Positions 36,846 through 49,149 are shown, counted from the stretch's first letter. The stretch is 64,000 bases of DNA from Glossina fuscipes (GCF_014805625.2 NW_023998436.1:2072565-2136564); one strand, 5' to 3'. The notes: generated by a model from the sequence alone, not told the origin. Numbers and translations: made by a program.

Positions 36846-37691
36846 AAGTAAGAACATTATAAACAGGCAAAAGCGGCCTTTAAATACTCTACACCAAGTT
36901 TTCTAACACAACTCGTATTTTTATTATAGAACAAAAGAAAACTATATCTTGTTGTGTGCATTTATTGGGAAGCGCGCCGAAAACGCAATTTAATGTTCAA
37001 TGTATGTTTAATAGTTACAAAGGGCGGGACCCAAAAATACGCATAGATTCGCCAAATTTTGTAGAATTCATTTTTGTCTGAAATTACTCATATGGGCCAA
37101 TTTTCTTCACCACATATTAAAACTTAGATTTTTCTGCTCTACAAAAGATCAGTTTTCGAGAAATTCGTTGTTGGGGTAGGATTCAAAATAAAACCGGAGA
37201 TTGTCCAAGTTTGGTAAATTACTATTATGATATAATTTTCATGATGAAGCATTGAAAATTATACGGGTTGTCGTTTTCGTTATATGAGTGGGGTAAAAAA
37301 ATTGCCCCAGCCGCTCCAAAGTTTTCATGCCAATTTAGAATGCCCAAATACTACTACTTAGTCAATTTTGCTTGCTTAGACAAATTTGCTGCGATCATTC
37401 AAAATAGGGCGTTTCATGGGGAATGGTCGAAAAAGTGGATCAATCCAAACCATTTTTCGTAGCGTTCGTCGAAATATCTCAAAAATTGCGATTTGTAGCT
37501 TGAACACAAATATACGTAGACGGACATCAGACGGACAGGTGGACAAACGGACAGACAGGCTTAGATCAATTGAGATTATGACTGTGACGATCGATCGTTC
37601 TAATAAAAGGTGGGTCTATCTTGAGCCCTTCTGCGTGTTACATACGATCGCGCTAATTTAATACCTGTATCACAAGTGGCGTCGGGTATAA
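36846..37691 (+). repeat. Family A interspersed repeat
   Basis: AAGTAAGAACATTATAAACA start, GATTTGTAGCTTGAACACAA, GACGGACAGGTGGACAAACG and the CACAAGTGGCGTCGGGTATA end. Confidence 0.8.
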
Positions 37692-40091
37692 TAAGATTTG
37701 TGTTAGACAATTTATTGTAGGGTATTGAATGGTCGGCTTTGCCCGTCTATAAAGTTCTTACTTGCTTGTAAAGAATTTACTGAAAAGTTCGATGGAAAAA
37801 TTTTTTTTATGAGAAAAAAATATTATTTCGTTATAAGTTTAAAATATAAAGCTTTTTATATTTTTTAGTCGAAGCGTTTATTAAATTTTCACTAGTTTAC
37901 AGCTTTTTCCATTTCAGTGTATAGCGATCTCATATAACCATTTGCATAAACTTCTAAATTTAAAATATTTATAAAATAATTTTTTTTCTTACTTATGGGT
38001 ATCACACACAAATATATAAGCGCCGTTATACATATTTACATATAGGATCCGCTGTTGTGGACTTTTCACTTGATGACAATTAAAATCAAATAAAAGCTTG
38101 TGTAAGCAAAAAAAGAAAAAAAAAAGACGAGTAATTAAATTGAAATTAAATTATAAAAACACCACATGATAAAATGAGACGAACGTAAAAATGTAGAGCA
38201 AACAAATAAGAACCTAAAGGACAATATTAACAAAAGCAAAACTAGAAAAAAAAAATCTTATTTGGATTGAAACGAATATTATATCTCCTATCATCGTGAA
38301 CTGTAGTATAACTATACTACGATCTTAGCTGAGGTGTGAAGCTGAGCTTTTCTTACAAGGCACTAATACTCCTTTGCTCAGTGTAAGACGTATGGCTGCC
38401 ATAGTTTGAGTAAGACTTTTTTCTTACGTTTCTTTTTGATCAGGTAAACCGATATTCAAACTTGAATTGGGAAACCAGTGCTGCGCATATGGACAAGTAA
38501 GTAGGCAATGCACGGACAATTGCTTGACTAAAGGGCTGGACGAACTGGCTAACGGCAACGAGGGGCCGATTAATGGACTAATTGAAGAACACGAACGGGT
38601 AAAAAGCAGAGGAAGTTAATGCATCGAAAAATATATGGGTCAGAAACCATGTGAGTAAATGGATCGACAAACTTGTGGCGAATGTGCCCAATGAACAGGC
38701 AGATATATTTGGAATTTTCCTTAGACTAGCGCTGTTATGGCTTCATTAGACGGAACTCTTAACTTCATAGAGTTTTATGCGAGCGATTACATGAACGTCC
38801 AGTCGCTTAGGGCAATCATACAATGCTTAGAGATCATATAGCAAAGCTGTGATATTAGATAATACGGCTGCAAAAATCTCCGTAGGGAAACTGCGAGGTG
38901 CTCCTCGCTCCCACGCCGACATTCCATTCCGCATTGAAACATACATACATTGCTTGGTGCATGCGATATAATGAGTGGGCGTCCGGAGATCGATTCGATT
39001 TTTAGTCATTCTTGCATTTGAAGTAACCACATATCCTAGGCTGTCATCCAACTTTTTCAGTGCCCACGTAGAAGCAGAGAGCCAGCAATGCCAGAGGCCC
39101 AACCAGGCTGATTGTTCCTTAATCTCCTCAATATCATAGCAAACTTTACGCTTTAGACTTCCATATCAGTTAAGCCGAGTAGTTTAGTAAGGAAATATGC
39201 GAGCAGGTGACTTCTGATATTCTCGATGGCTTTTCCATGTACGATAGTTCCCATCGCAGCGAGTTTGCAGCGATGAGGCAGATGTCTCTTGATGTTTTAG
39301 ATGGTTATCTACGGTGAAGGCGTTAATCCCACGGTGCTCGATGATATAAGTAAGCGAAGTAGGCAAGCGCATGGGCGGGCGATTGATCAGATAGAAAGAT
39401 GTTCCTGCGACCTTAAGGTCGATAGCAGCCGGGAAAGTACACCAATGCGTTGTACAATGCCTGACGCATTGGTTGAAACTGAAAAAGTACTATAGAGTAA
39501 TACCGTTATGTATGGCCGTATCTGCTCTCTGCGTTACGGGTAATGGGTATTTTAAAATTTTCAGCTTCGCTTGCACTGCAAACTTTTCCTAAGAGCCCCT
39601 AAGCATTAGCTCGGCATACTAAAAAACAGAAAAATTAACAGCATGCATCCTTGCCTGATGAATGTTTAAAAAGAAAAGACTCTGAATCGATAAGCAGAAA
39701 AATAAAATAATGTGATGAAGTTACATACTTGTACATGAGGAGCCGAATGGAAGAGAAATTTATTTAATGACAATAAAAAAAACTATTTGAAGTTCTTAAG
39801 ACCTCTAAGAACTGCTAAGGCCTGGGACCTTTAAGGGCTGTTCTAAAACTAACGTCAAAGCTAGCATATCAATGTACTTTGTTGGATATGTGTGTTTGAA
39901 TAATACAAAAAAAAAAAAACTTTTCCATATCATCCCTACAATCGTCAATGATGAAATTAAAAGCAACTCATATATATCTGTGGTGATATCTATTAAATTA
40001 TCGAAGGGGGAAAAAAATGTAATATTTACTCTACTTTATTTATTTATTTATTTATTTTTTTATACGAAATATAAATAAACGAAATACACGT
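37692..40091. other. Intergenic region downstream of Orco
   Basis: Begins with a small inverted family A end (37.69-37.77 kb). The 38.3-39.5 kb part is less AT-rich and has a 91-codon ORF on the minus strand (38827-39102) without a recognisable domain; it may be old retrotransposon sequence. Confidence 0.4.
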
Positions 40092-40097
40092 TTTATT
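40092..40097 (-). promoter_or_regulatory. Poly(A) signal of Orco
   Basis: AATAAA on the minus strand, about 87 bases downstream of the Orco stop and within a normal distance for 3'-end formation. Confidence 0.6.
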
Positions 40098-40183
40098 GCA
40101 TTCGCCATGATTGGGTTTTAGTTATCAGTGATGATGGACGTAAAGATGATGATGAAAATTTTATAGCAAAAGATGCAATCACT

Positions 40184-40234
40184 TTATTTCAGTTGCACCA
40201 ACACCATGAAATATGTGACCACTGCCCCCAGTAC
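40184..40234 (-). CDS. Orco: Orco coding exon 7 (C-terminus)
   Basis: 51 bp encoding the terminal 16 residues, [16 protein letters not shown], plus a TAA stop. The acceptor is TTATAG|GTA. This tail is nearly invariant in insects and is part of the Orco pore/assembly region. Confidence 0.96.
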   Translation of the reverse strand, partial: VLGAVVTYFMVLVQLK

Positions 40235-40780
40235 CTATAAATATATAGAAAGCAATCAAACATGTATCTGATATACGTTTATATATACAAAACTGGATTT
40301 TTACTGTCCTGTTGCTTATGCCTTATGCTCGAATATGTAATGTAAGATTGTTTACATGTGTAAGCGAGCGTTCGCTCGTCATTTCATCAGTGTTACATTG
40401 GTTAACAGTTGAGCAATAGCAAGCAACAATACAAGCATCAAGTTGTGTTCAGTAATTAAATAATTATTACTCTTATTTATTTTTTATTTTTTTTGTCATC
40501 AAAGACATACCGAAGCAAACAAATCCAATGAAACGGTAAAGAATTTTGCACCCGATATGGACATTGCTTTTTGGCATTGTTGACAAACGATTTGTACAAA
40601 TGTCTTGGCTTCTTCTGAACCATCATACCAATGACATGAATAAGCCGCCTCCATAACCGATGAACTCTATCAAATTCGAAAGAAAATAAAAAAAAAAAAA
40701 GAAAAAATAGAACAACATTCATTATGTAGCATCATAAAACACCAAAGACAATAAAGCAATATAATACTACTTCACCAAAC

Positions 40781-40811
<31 letters not shown>

Positions 40812-43800
40812 CATGCTTCGATACTCAACACAGTATAACATAAATTTTCATTCGTTTATTCAGTATTTATAAGACCATGAAACTGTTAGCTATAACCGAG
40901 AAGCAATTAGTTGCTCAAAGTCATAAAATGTTTGGTATGTTTCAAGGCTATATGACACATTAATCAGAAACTTATGTGTATCGTTGAATGAATGCAGATT
41001 AAAAAGAACTTTTCTTCTTTTTCCATTCAACTAACTTTCAGAACAACTAGTTGTTACTCTACTGTGACCACAGATATGCAATTTGTTAAGTGTTCATATT
41101 GACGTCAATGCAGAATTTTACCCTAACTAAATCTTAGCTTAGATGCAAGTGTAAACATCAATGTGTGTTATATGTCGAAATTTTCTTTTAACTTTTCAAA
41201 ATATTTTCGAAGCAATCGTGCATATGTAATATTGCGTTGATGCATAATTATCAGGCGTTTCTTTGACGTGAGATATTTTAACAAAAATTTACAATATTTT
41301 ATAAATTTATTATTACTTTTAGGTTATAAAAATGCCTGTCGATAATCGTACTCATATTCCTCATATTATCTTGTATCACTTTGGAAAAGGATGGAAAGCA
41401 GCGCAGTCACTTCACGATTTCAACGAATTTTTCGGTGAGGACACAATCAGCGAAAGTCGATGCAGGGAATGGTTTGCCCATTCCAAATCTGGCGACACTA
41501 GCTTGGAAGATAAGCCAGGACTAGGTCGATCATCGAATTTCGAGAACCAGTCGCAATAACTTAGTGGCGGACGTCAAAGCTTGGATTGCTTCTAATAAGG
41601 GTGAATTCTTTGCCCATGTAATCGACCGTCTTCCAGGGAAGTAGCGCAGTCACTTTGCGATCTCAAGGAAGTTTTCGGTGAGGGCACAATCAGTGAAAGT
41701 CCTCGCAGGCAATGGTTTGCCCGTTTTAAATAACTCAGGAAGAGTTCGGCTCTCGGATTTCGGCGACCAGGCGCAATAATTTAGCCGCCGATGTCAATCG
41801 ATGGATTGCCCTCAGGAACCGTTAATTCTCTACCCGTGTAATCGGCCGCCTTCCAAGCAAATGGAAAGCCACCATTTACTTCAATTATTGAATCTACGCT
41901 CCGGATTAGTCATTTAAATATTATTACTGTTGAATTTTTATGTTTACTTTTCCTTAACAAATAGTGTTCATAAGCACTGATACCTGATAAAATCGTTTAA
42001 GAACGCCTGATAGTTATGCACCAATGTATTGTATTAATTGTTTGCATGTATTTGTATGACAAGTAACATCTATTGGTGAAAATGATAAAGTAATGCAAAG
42101 TAGGAATGTGCACAAAGGTTAAATTCGATTTTAACTTTTCTCTTCATAGTTTTGTCTTCTTCAATTTTCCATTTAGTATTGTTGATTTGTTCAATATATA
42201 CAGATACTAATCATGGAATGCTTATAAGAGCACTTTCGACACTCATAACTTTTGTTGTTTGATTTGAACAAATTTACTGTCAAGCCCGTCAAACAGTTTT
42301 AGAAGCTTCTGGTGGTGCTCCTCCATCATATCCCATTGTCGTTTCGTCGCTTAACGAGCTTAAACTTTCAAGGAGCTTTCGAATAGCTTTGCATTTGCTT
42401 AATTAAATGTTTCTAGAGATTTTCAAGCAATTGGACAGATCGAAGAAGGGAGAATATGACTACCATACCATTTAACGGAAAATGCCATTCCGAATATCAC
42501 GGTTTCATTGCTTGCCAAGCAAAGAAGCAAAAGGCGCTCTATGACTGGGAATGAAAAATGGATCCACCGGGCTAATCCCAAGCGAAAAAAAATACGGTTA
42601 ATCCAGGATCGCCATCCCCAGCGACAACGCAACGGAATATTCATGGCCATATGGTTTTCCTGTGCATACGATTGAATCAGCAAGCTGCAGTGTGTTACGA
42701 GCTGCTAATAACGAACGAAATTGTTACTGCGGATGTCTACCGATATCAATTGAAAAAATTCAACGTTCGATTGAGCAGAAGTTGTGGTTAGCAAACACAA
42801 AGCCACCCGCTTGCATGGCGACGTCCGCCACACGTTGTAAGAGATGTTAAGGATACATTGTTACTGCACCCAACGTACCCACCAGACGTAGCGACATCTT
42901 ATTACCACTCGTGAAGTACGCACGGTTGTGTTTTGTTTAACAGAATTATTACACCATCATGGCCGGTAAGTCACTTTTTCTGTTTCTAACTTGTTGTTGT
43001 TGGTTCATATTCTGCCTTAGTGGACGCTTGAATACATATATATTTACCCATACATACATAATGCTGTGATGAAGCATGGCTCGGCTGGCATGCGGTTTCG
43101 AAATCCTGAAGAAGTGTGAAAAGAGGTCGATGATTGAATCATTGCCAAACCAGTATCGTTCTTTTGACACAATATCTCCACGTTGCCGGACGGAAAATAT
43201 TTGACTTAATATATAATGTATCAGTTTTGCTCAATAAATACCTTTTTCAAGTGAGTAAATGATCAAAATACATGCAAGTACCTAATAAGTAAGTAGTGCA
43301 TACATGTATATATCTACGTTACCTCCTCAATCAGACGATTGCCAAATATACAGAAATGAAACACTTGTGCCAACGAATAACCCAAATAACCGACGACACC
43401 GAGTGCATAAACATTAACGCCCGTAATTTTGGTCGCTTGGTATGCCAATAGCGTCAATTTTATAGTTGCCGTCAACATATGCAATAATAATGCGACGCCA
43501 TAAGTGTCACCTATGGCTGCTACTAATCTAAAAAAAAATTAAAAACACATAAGCCGTTGAATGCGGCAAAGCAATTGCGTTAAAGAATTATTAAAAAAAA
43601 AAAAGTTTAAAACTGTTTTAAAAAGTTTATTTTGAAAAAAGATTTTAATTTTTTTCCGCAACTGAAATCTTTTTTTTTAATTTTCCGATAAAAACTTCTA
43701 AAAAAGTTTTTTTTAATTTATTTATTTAAATTTATCTTGCAATTAAAATTGTTATTATTATTGTATTAATGTGAACCACCAGGCAAAAAAAAACTACAGT

Positions 43801-46800
43801 AAGCCACGACTCATCGCTCAATACTCTACACCACCCCTTAATTATTCAGTTAATTATTTTACAAAATAAGACGTCACGTGGGAAGTATTGGGGAAAACTG
43901 GTCTGGCTCAATAATATTTGTCTCAGTGTACCAAATTTTATCACCAGAAGTAAGCAGGGCTTAACTCAAATCGAAAATTGATCCTGAGTTGACTGGTCTA
44001 CCGTAGGTTCTTCATACAACCATATAAACTGAAATATTTTGAGCTCTTTACAAGTTAAATGTCATCGCTTATTATATAAGTGGTTTTGCAATATATTAGA
44101 AAATATTTTTCTTAATGAAAATTTTAGAGAACAAAGCTTGTCTGAGATTTCTTCATACATAATAAGAATCATTTTCTAAATCGATTTAAGGCTGTCTGCC
44201 TGTCCGTATGTCCATGTATTATTGTGTTCGGCCTGTCTGTCGCCATTTTCAAGATATTTTGATAAAATTTGATACATTGACGTGACGAATGCTATTGAAA
44301 ATGGTTCGTATCGGACCACCTTTTCAGCCACGTCTTATATAACGCCTTATTTTGATAAGTCGTTACGAGAAAATGTATTGTAATTTTTAGAAACTTATGA
44401 CAAAAACCATCTAGTAATAAGGGGAGGCCTTCGGGGCAAGCCCATTGTCGTACAAACGTTCCCACGGAAACTGAGCCTATCTACGGTAAAAAGGTGTAAT
44501 TTTCAATACTTCTTGCCGGAAATTCGTTCATAACCATAATTCGGCATAAAAATGAACTTTTAATCTTTTAAAAAAAGTTTTCTTGGCTTCTAATAATAAT
44601 ATTTTAATAATAATATTTTGCCGCGATGTAGTTAACACGTAAGTACCAAATGAACTTTACCGAATTTGGACCAAATACATCGACTTTTTGGATTCCAAAC
44701 TATATAAGGTTTCTAATAAAAAGAAGGGTTTATATGACAATATTTTATAATGAGAATTTTTTCATTATAGTAATTTTACGCGAACCAGATTTCAACCACA
44801 TAAATCTATTTCTTGAATACCACTCCATATAAGACTGCTTAGGAAAAGCAAGACCTTTAGAACAAGATTTCATTTTTAATATTTTATGATGAAAATTAAT
44901 TCATATTAGTAAGAACTTAACGACAGCATGTTTCGATCACATGGGTCCATTTTTTAGGCTCTAACATATAAAGGAGTTATCACGAAAAACAAGACCTTAC
45001 AAGGAAAGAAAGTCCAATTGTTAATTTTCTCTGAAGAAAAACGTAAACTTTTGAAAATTTTTGAGGAAGTAAATTAAGTTTGTTCAATTTTGATCACAGT
45101 ATATGACACTTTGGGCATCCGCCAATAGGCGGGCTTTCATAAATGCATGTCTTTGCATGAAAATAATATGTAATTTCTGGTGTGTTAATGAGAAAACGAG
45201 TGAGTAATTTTACTAGGTTTAGGGCCAGAAACCATAAATTATCAGTTTTCCTGACCAAAGAAATCTGACTGCAACGGTGTTCATCAACATCGGGTTGGGA
45301 CGGGCAAGTGTTTGAACACGGGGTGGAGACAAGAAATTGGTACACCGATGGTTCAAAATTGGAAAACGGAAAAATTGAGGTTGGGGTTTGTGGCCCGAGT
45401 TTTTAAAAGGTCATATCGATGTAGATATAGTTCCTCCATATTTCAAGCAGAAGTTTACGCAATCTCCGAATGTGTCTCTGAATGCTTAAGAACACAGTGC
45501 AGAAGAGAGCGGATCTGCATCTATGCCGACAGTCAAACAGTCTTAAAGGGGCGAATGATAAGTTCTAGGCTTGTGTTGGAGTGTCTTGAAAAACTCAATG
45601 AGCTAGGCAGGCACAATGTAGGTGCCCGACTATTCGAGTGTCGAGGATAACGAAAGAGCTGTCTGTATAGCCAACAGGGAACCCGAGGGATCATGCTAAG
45701 TTCTGCACCGCACATAAGAAATCGGATTGCCGCTGGAAGCAATGTGCAGGACAATGGCATGCAAAAAGATCCATAAAATCTTTTGGTATGAGACATAAAC
45801 TACTGGAGCTAAGAAGAAGCGAGGGTTCGTCATTGGGCTAAAACATTACAATGTACTCTGTGATCAAAAATGAAGACGAATTAGATCTATTATATCCATT
45901 ATTCCAAATCTATACCGTCGCTTTCAACTAATCCCCCTCAGATACTGTACACTTATACCAATGTTTTTTTGCCCGAAATAGTTCGATTCGGAATTGTTTT
46001 CAAAGTTTTTTGCGATTCCGCTTTTATCGCTTCAATAGCACCAAAACGTTATCGCCCGCGTGATCTTTTGGGTTTAGAAAAGAGCCGGAAGTCACGTTGA
46101 GCTAAAGCTAGTGAACAGGGTGGTTTCAAAGAACTAATGCCCAAGATTTGACACTTGTCAGGCCCACAATATTTTTTAAGATGCTGGTGACTGAGCCGTT
46201 TGAAATGACATCGGTGGCGCCAAGGTGTCGGTTTTCAAGTATCGAATCTTTGATTTCTTTGACGTGACTTTTATTGGTCAAGGTTGATGGTGGCCCGGGA
46301 CGTTTCTTGTCTCCACTCCGTTCCCGGTCTTCTTTGAACTGTTTATAACACTTGCGAACATTTCTTTGCGACAAAAAGTCTGTTCTCTCTGTAACTTCCT
46401 AATGGTTTTTGCATAAGAAATTCGCAGACCAAATTTCATGCAAGAGAGACAAACATTAGCAAGACAGATAGACGAGCTTCAATTGTGTAAATTGAGAAAA
46501 CTCTGCTAAGTTGTTTTCAAGTATATGGTCTTTAACGGTTAGTCGGAATCGACTATGAGCTTTGAGTTTGTTTTCATTCAACTTTTGACAAGAAGAAATG
46601 CAAAATTTTAAAAATTCTGGTAAATAATCTAAACAATGTATATAAGAAACTTTGAATTGCTTTTTATTTCATGAAATATTAAAAAAAAAAGAAAGCATGC
46701 AAATCATAAAGTTTTGCAAAAGAAGTTCAATAAACAAGTAAGAAAATTATAGTCGGGCAAGGGCGATTCTTGAATACCCTACACCACAGGGTTAAACGCA

Positions 46801-49147
46801 ATTCCTATTTTGATTATAGAAAACAAAAATTTTATGTTGTTTCTCATTTGCCTGAGGGGTCGAGCAGACAAAAAGTCTCAGCTATTCAGCTATCTTAAGT
46901 TCAAATGTCAAGGCGGTAGAGTTTTCAATAAACGCGATAGGCTTAAATGCTAGTGCTAGTGCTTCAAGACTATTTATTTTGTGGCTAAATGAATAATAAT
47001 AATAATAATATATTTTGTTGCGATATAAAGACATATTTGCCATGTGCGGCACGAACCGCGCCCAGAATGTCAACTAATGTAGTACAAATTTAATCCTTAC
47101 ATATGGCAGTGTCCAAAAATAGGTGTAGATGTTCAAAATTTTGTAGATGTTCAAAATTTTGTTCAAAATTTTGTGTTTTTATTATGAAATTACACTTATG
47201 GATCAATTTTCATTAGTACATATTAACACTTCGACTTTTCTGCTCTACAAAGGATCAATATTCGTGAAAATCCTTATGAGGATAGGATCCAAAAAATTCG
47301 CCGAGTTGGTACAGTTAATTGTAGTTTTCACCATGAAGCATTTAAAATTATACCTCCCTGTCGTGTGAACTTCAAAGTTTTCATACCATAGTGGTCGAAA
47401 AAGTGGACCGATCCGGACCATTTTTAATAGTGTTTGTTCTTGGGTCGAAGCACGTCACCGATTGTCCTCAAAATATCTCAAAAGTTGCGAGCTTTAGCAT
47501 GAACGCAAATTTACATGGGCAGACATCGGACAGATGGATGGACAGACTTAACTCAATTGAGATTATAATTCTGAAACAATCGATATAATAAAATGTGGGT
47601 CTATGTTAAGCGCTTCTGCGTGTTACAAAGGCGCACACTAACTTAATATACCTGAACTGGTGTAGAGTATAAAAATCCACCCTATGAAGTCTACATTTTA
47701 CAGTTTCGTATGGCAAGAAATTTTATAAAAATTTACTATCTTCGTATATGCTCCTGATGATATAAAAAGAAATAGGGATTTTTTCTTTAGCTATTTGAAC
47801 ATTTTATTGTGAATTTGGTTTTTACCGTTTTCTACTTACCTTACAACATGTTTGTGCCGTTCCACCCAATATTTAATGGCGCTGCGTACCATCATTTCTT
47901 GTTTTTTAGTTAAACCATTCGGATTGTTATTGTTAAACGTTTGTAGGGTCGAGGGGGCACGAAACTGAGCGCCCCAATCCGCTTTGCTGCTATAAATGCC
48001 CGACAAATCTAAACCGTTGCTTGAAGGTGGTTCTTTTTCTACGACGAGAAACATACATACATACGTACACATACACATATATGCAAGCATGCATTTATAC
48101 TCTTATAGATGTTAAACAATTAAAATGCATTTACTAAGAATTCACCTTCATTTTCAATCAATTCGGCCTTGGAATGTGCTGACAATGAACGAAATAGAGC
48201 TCCAGAATCGGGACGAAACGTATCCAATGAGGCGGATAATTCCATTAATGGTTTCATAATACTCTTTAGATGTTGCAATTGCTCACAAGCGAATATTAAC
48301 CATGAACAGAATAATATATCGCATAAATTTGCATGAGATAGAGCGAACAGTATAAAGTACGCTTGATAGATAAAGGATATGATATACGATATTCCGCTGC
48401 TGGCATCCCAAGGGTAAAAAGATTTAATTGGTAAACGGGGTATCTCCACAGTTATGGTGGAATTATTCTCCTTATCAACAGCAAATTTAACACTTTCACC
48501 AAAAAATGTTAGAGTAACCCACGCTGCAAAATTCATTATAATTCGATTTTTATTTATGTAGGCGGGCATTTCGTTTACATTTACATACCTACAGCTGATG
48601 CAACTGTAGTAAGCATTACTAAGAAGAATAATTTACGCATTTTCGCTAAAGCAATTGAATGATAACGTGCATCGGATTCAGCGAACAAAGGATGCGTATT
48701 GACTTGATTCCATATACTAATAGTTCTATAATATCCAAAGAAAGCCAAAGAATAAAAAAAAAAAAAAAAGACAACAACAAAAGCAAAATTTATATAATTA
48801 GTTCGCTTGACTTCCCCCAACCGACACCAACATATTTACCGATAAAAATTTTTCTGACTGCAGGCCAAGTAAATAAACTTTGTAATGCTGTGTGTAAAGA
48901 AGAGAACTGTAATAGTATTACCAGATAATTCATTGACTTCATCCGCATTCAAGGCCATATTGACCAATATCGATAAAAATTGTAATACAATTAAAGCGAG
49001 ATGTATGGATGAATAGATTTTTTTCCCAAGTGCCGACCCGCTAGTGAACGCATGCATAAATAAACCCGAAAATTTCATCAATTTGATGTTGGGCATAAGG
49101 TCGGCAACAAGTCCAACATATTTTCCTGGCTGTAAATCGGTAGCCAT
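40184..49147 (-). CDS. Orco: Odorant receptor co-receptor Orco, seven coding exons
   Basis: Orco is the obligate co-receptor that pairs with tuning odorant receptors to form ligand-gated cation channels in the dendrites of olfactory neurons. It is a seven-transmembrane protein with a cytoplasmic N-terminus. Joining the seven exons (49147-48840, 48725-48589, 48523-48146, 48038-47840, 43527-43323, 40666-40511, 40234-40184) gives 1434 bp, or 477 residues plus stop; Drosophila Orco has 486. All six internal introns have GT donors and AG acceptors, and the reading phases join correctly. Hallmarks seen are an N-terminus with [15 protein letters not shown], the calmodulin-binding motif SAIKYWVER (residues 327-335), the [11 protein letters not shown] segment and the invariant C-terminus ending YFMVLVQLK. 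Intracellular loop 2 is a little shorter than in Drosophila. Introns 4 (about 4.3 kb) and 5 (about 2.7 kb) are full of transposon relics. No frameshift or stop lies within the exons, so the gene looks functional. Confidence 0.97.
40511..40666 (-). CDS. Orco: Orco coding exon 6
   Basis: 156 bp encoding residues 410-461 ([20 protein letters not shown] through SLDLFAS), highly conserved across insects. The acceptor is TTGATAG|AGT and the donor TCG|GTATGT. Confidence 0.96.
41237..42024 (+). mobile_element. Mariner-like element with terminal inverted repeats, in Orco intron 5
   Basis: The ends are 23-bp inverted repeats with two mismatches (41237-41259, TTGATGCATAATTATCAGG and onward; 42002-42024). 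Inside, 41332-41559 encodes the N-terminal HTH part of a mariner transposase ([20 protein letters not shown], then [17 protein letters not shown]). The block at 41401-41640 is repeated in diverged form at 41644-41870. The catalytic domain is missing, so the copy is non-autonomous. Confidence 0.82.
42480..42910 (+). pseudogene. Mariner transposase catalytic-domain relic, in Orco intron 5
   Basis: Plus-strand blocks: [19 protein letters not shown] (mariner TGDEKWI region, with the first catalytic Asp changed to Asn), [30 protein letters not shown] and [15 protein letters not shown] (SPDLAPSDYH region). Frameshifts separate the blocks. It lies outside the inverted-repeat element at 41237-42024. 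Confidence 0.75.
43323..43527 (-). CDS. Orco: Orco coding exon 5
   Basis: Found by translating the gap between exons rather than as a long ORF. It is 205 bp, giving [18 protein letters not shown] through [14 protein letters not shown] (residues 341-409). The acceptor is TTTTAG|A and the donor GAG|GTAACG. Confidence 0.95.
44130..45215 (-). repeat. Family A-related long variant, in Orco intron 4
   Basis: The GCCTGTCCGTATGTCC and TTTTCAAGATATTTTGATAA blocks are the reverse complement of the family A tail. The distal part (45080-45215) matches 50565-50690, showing a shared longer variant. Confidence 0.6.
45310..45835 (+). pseudogene. RNase H fragment of the second non-LTR family, in Orco intron 4
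   Basis: The plus strand shows [12 protein letters not shown] (first catalytic Asp of RNase H), [19 protein letters not shown] (catalytic Glu), [14 protein letters not shown] (second Asp), and a tail matching 19.3 kb. A frameshift separates TDGSK from the long frame. Antisense to Orco. Confidence 0.82.
45920..46378 (-). pseudogene. Internally deleted mariner relic, in Orco intron 4
   Basis: The minus strand starts [20 protein letters not shown] (46374), continues [31 protein letters not shown], then jumps to the C-terminal block [18 protein letters not shown] with [20 protein letters not shown] (about 46.1-45.95 kb). The intervening catalytic core is deleted. Confidence 0.78.
46733..47674 (+). 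repeat. Family A interspersed repeat, in Orco intron 4
   Basis: AACAAGTAAGAAAATTATAG start, ACCCTACACCACAGG near the 5' end, and AACTGGTGTAGAGTATAAAA at the 3' end. Antisense to Orco, ending about 165 bp from exon 4. Confidence 0.8.
47840..48038 (-). CDS. Orco: Orco coding exon 4
   Basis: Residues 275-341: intracellular loop 2, with [20 protein letters not shown], an Asn-rich stretch and the calmodulin-binding SAIKYWVER. The acceptor is CGTAG|AA and the donor AAG|GTAAGT. The donor opens the 4.3-kb intron 4. Confidence 0.96.
48146..48523 (-). CDS. Orco: Orco coding exon 3
   Basis: Residues 149-275, including [32 protein letters not shown] and [16 protein letters not shown]. The acceptor is TTTGCAG|CG and the donor GAAG|GTGAAT. 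Intron 2 is about 65 bp. Confidence 0.96.
48589..48725 (-). CDS. Orco: Orco coding exon 2
   Basis: Residues 103-149 ([20 protein letters not shown] and onward, with the conserved [14 protein letters not shown]). The acceptor is TATAG|AAC and the donor GTAG|GTATGT. Intron 1 is only about 114 bp. Confidence 0.96.
48840..49147 (-). CDS. Orco: Orco coding exon 1
   Basis: Residues 1-102 plus two bases of Arg103, starting [12 protein letters not shown]. The donor is CG|GTAAAT. The start codon lies two bases after a TTTCAG acceptor, so a non-coding 5' exon probably lies further upstream. Confidence 0.96.
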
Positions 49148-49149
49148 TG

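Noticed and set aside
38827..39102. 91-codon ORF on the minus strand
   Set aside because: Trp/Ala-containing and not low-complexity, but I could not assign a family; old retrotransposon sequence is possible.
40477..40722. 81-codon ORF on the minus strand
   Set aside because: Wrong-frame shadow of Orco exon 6.
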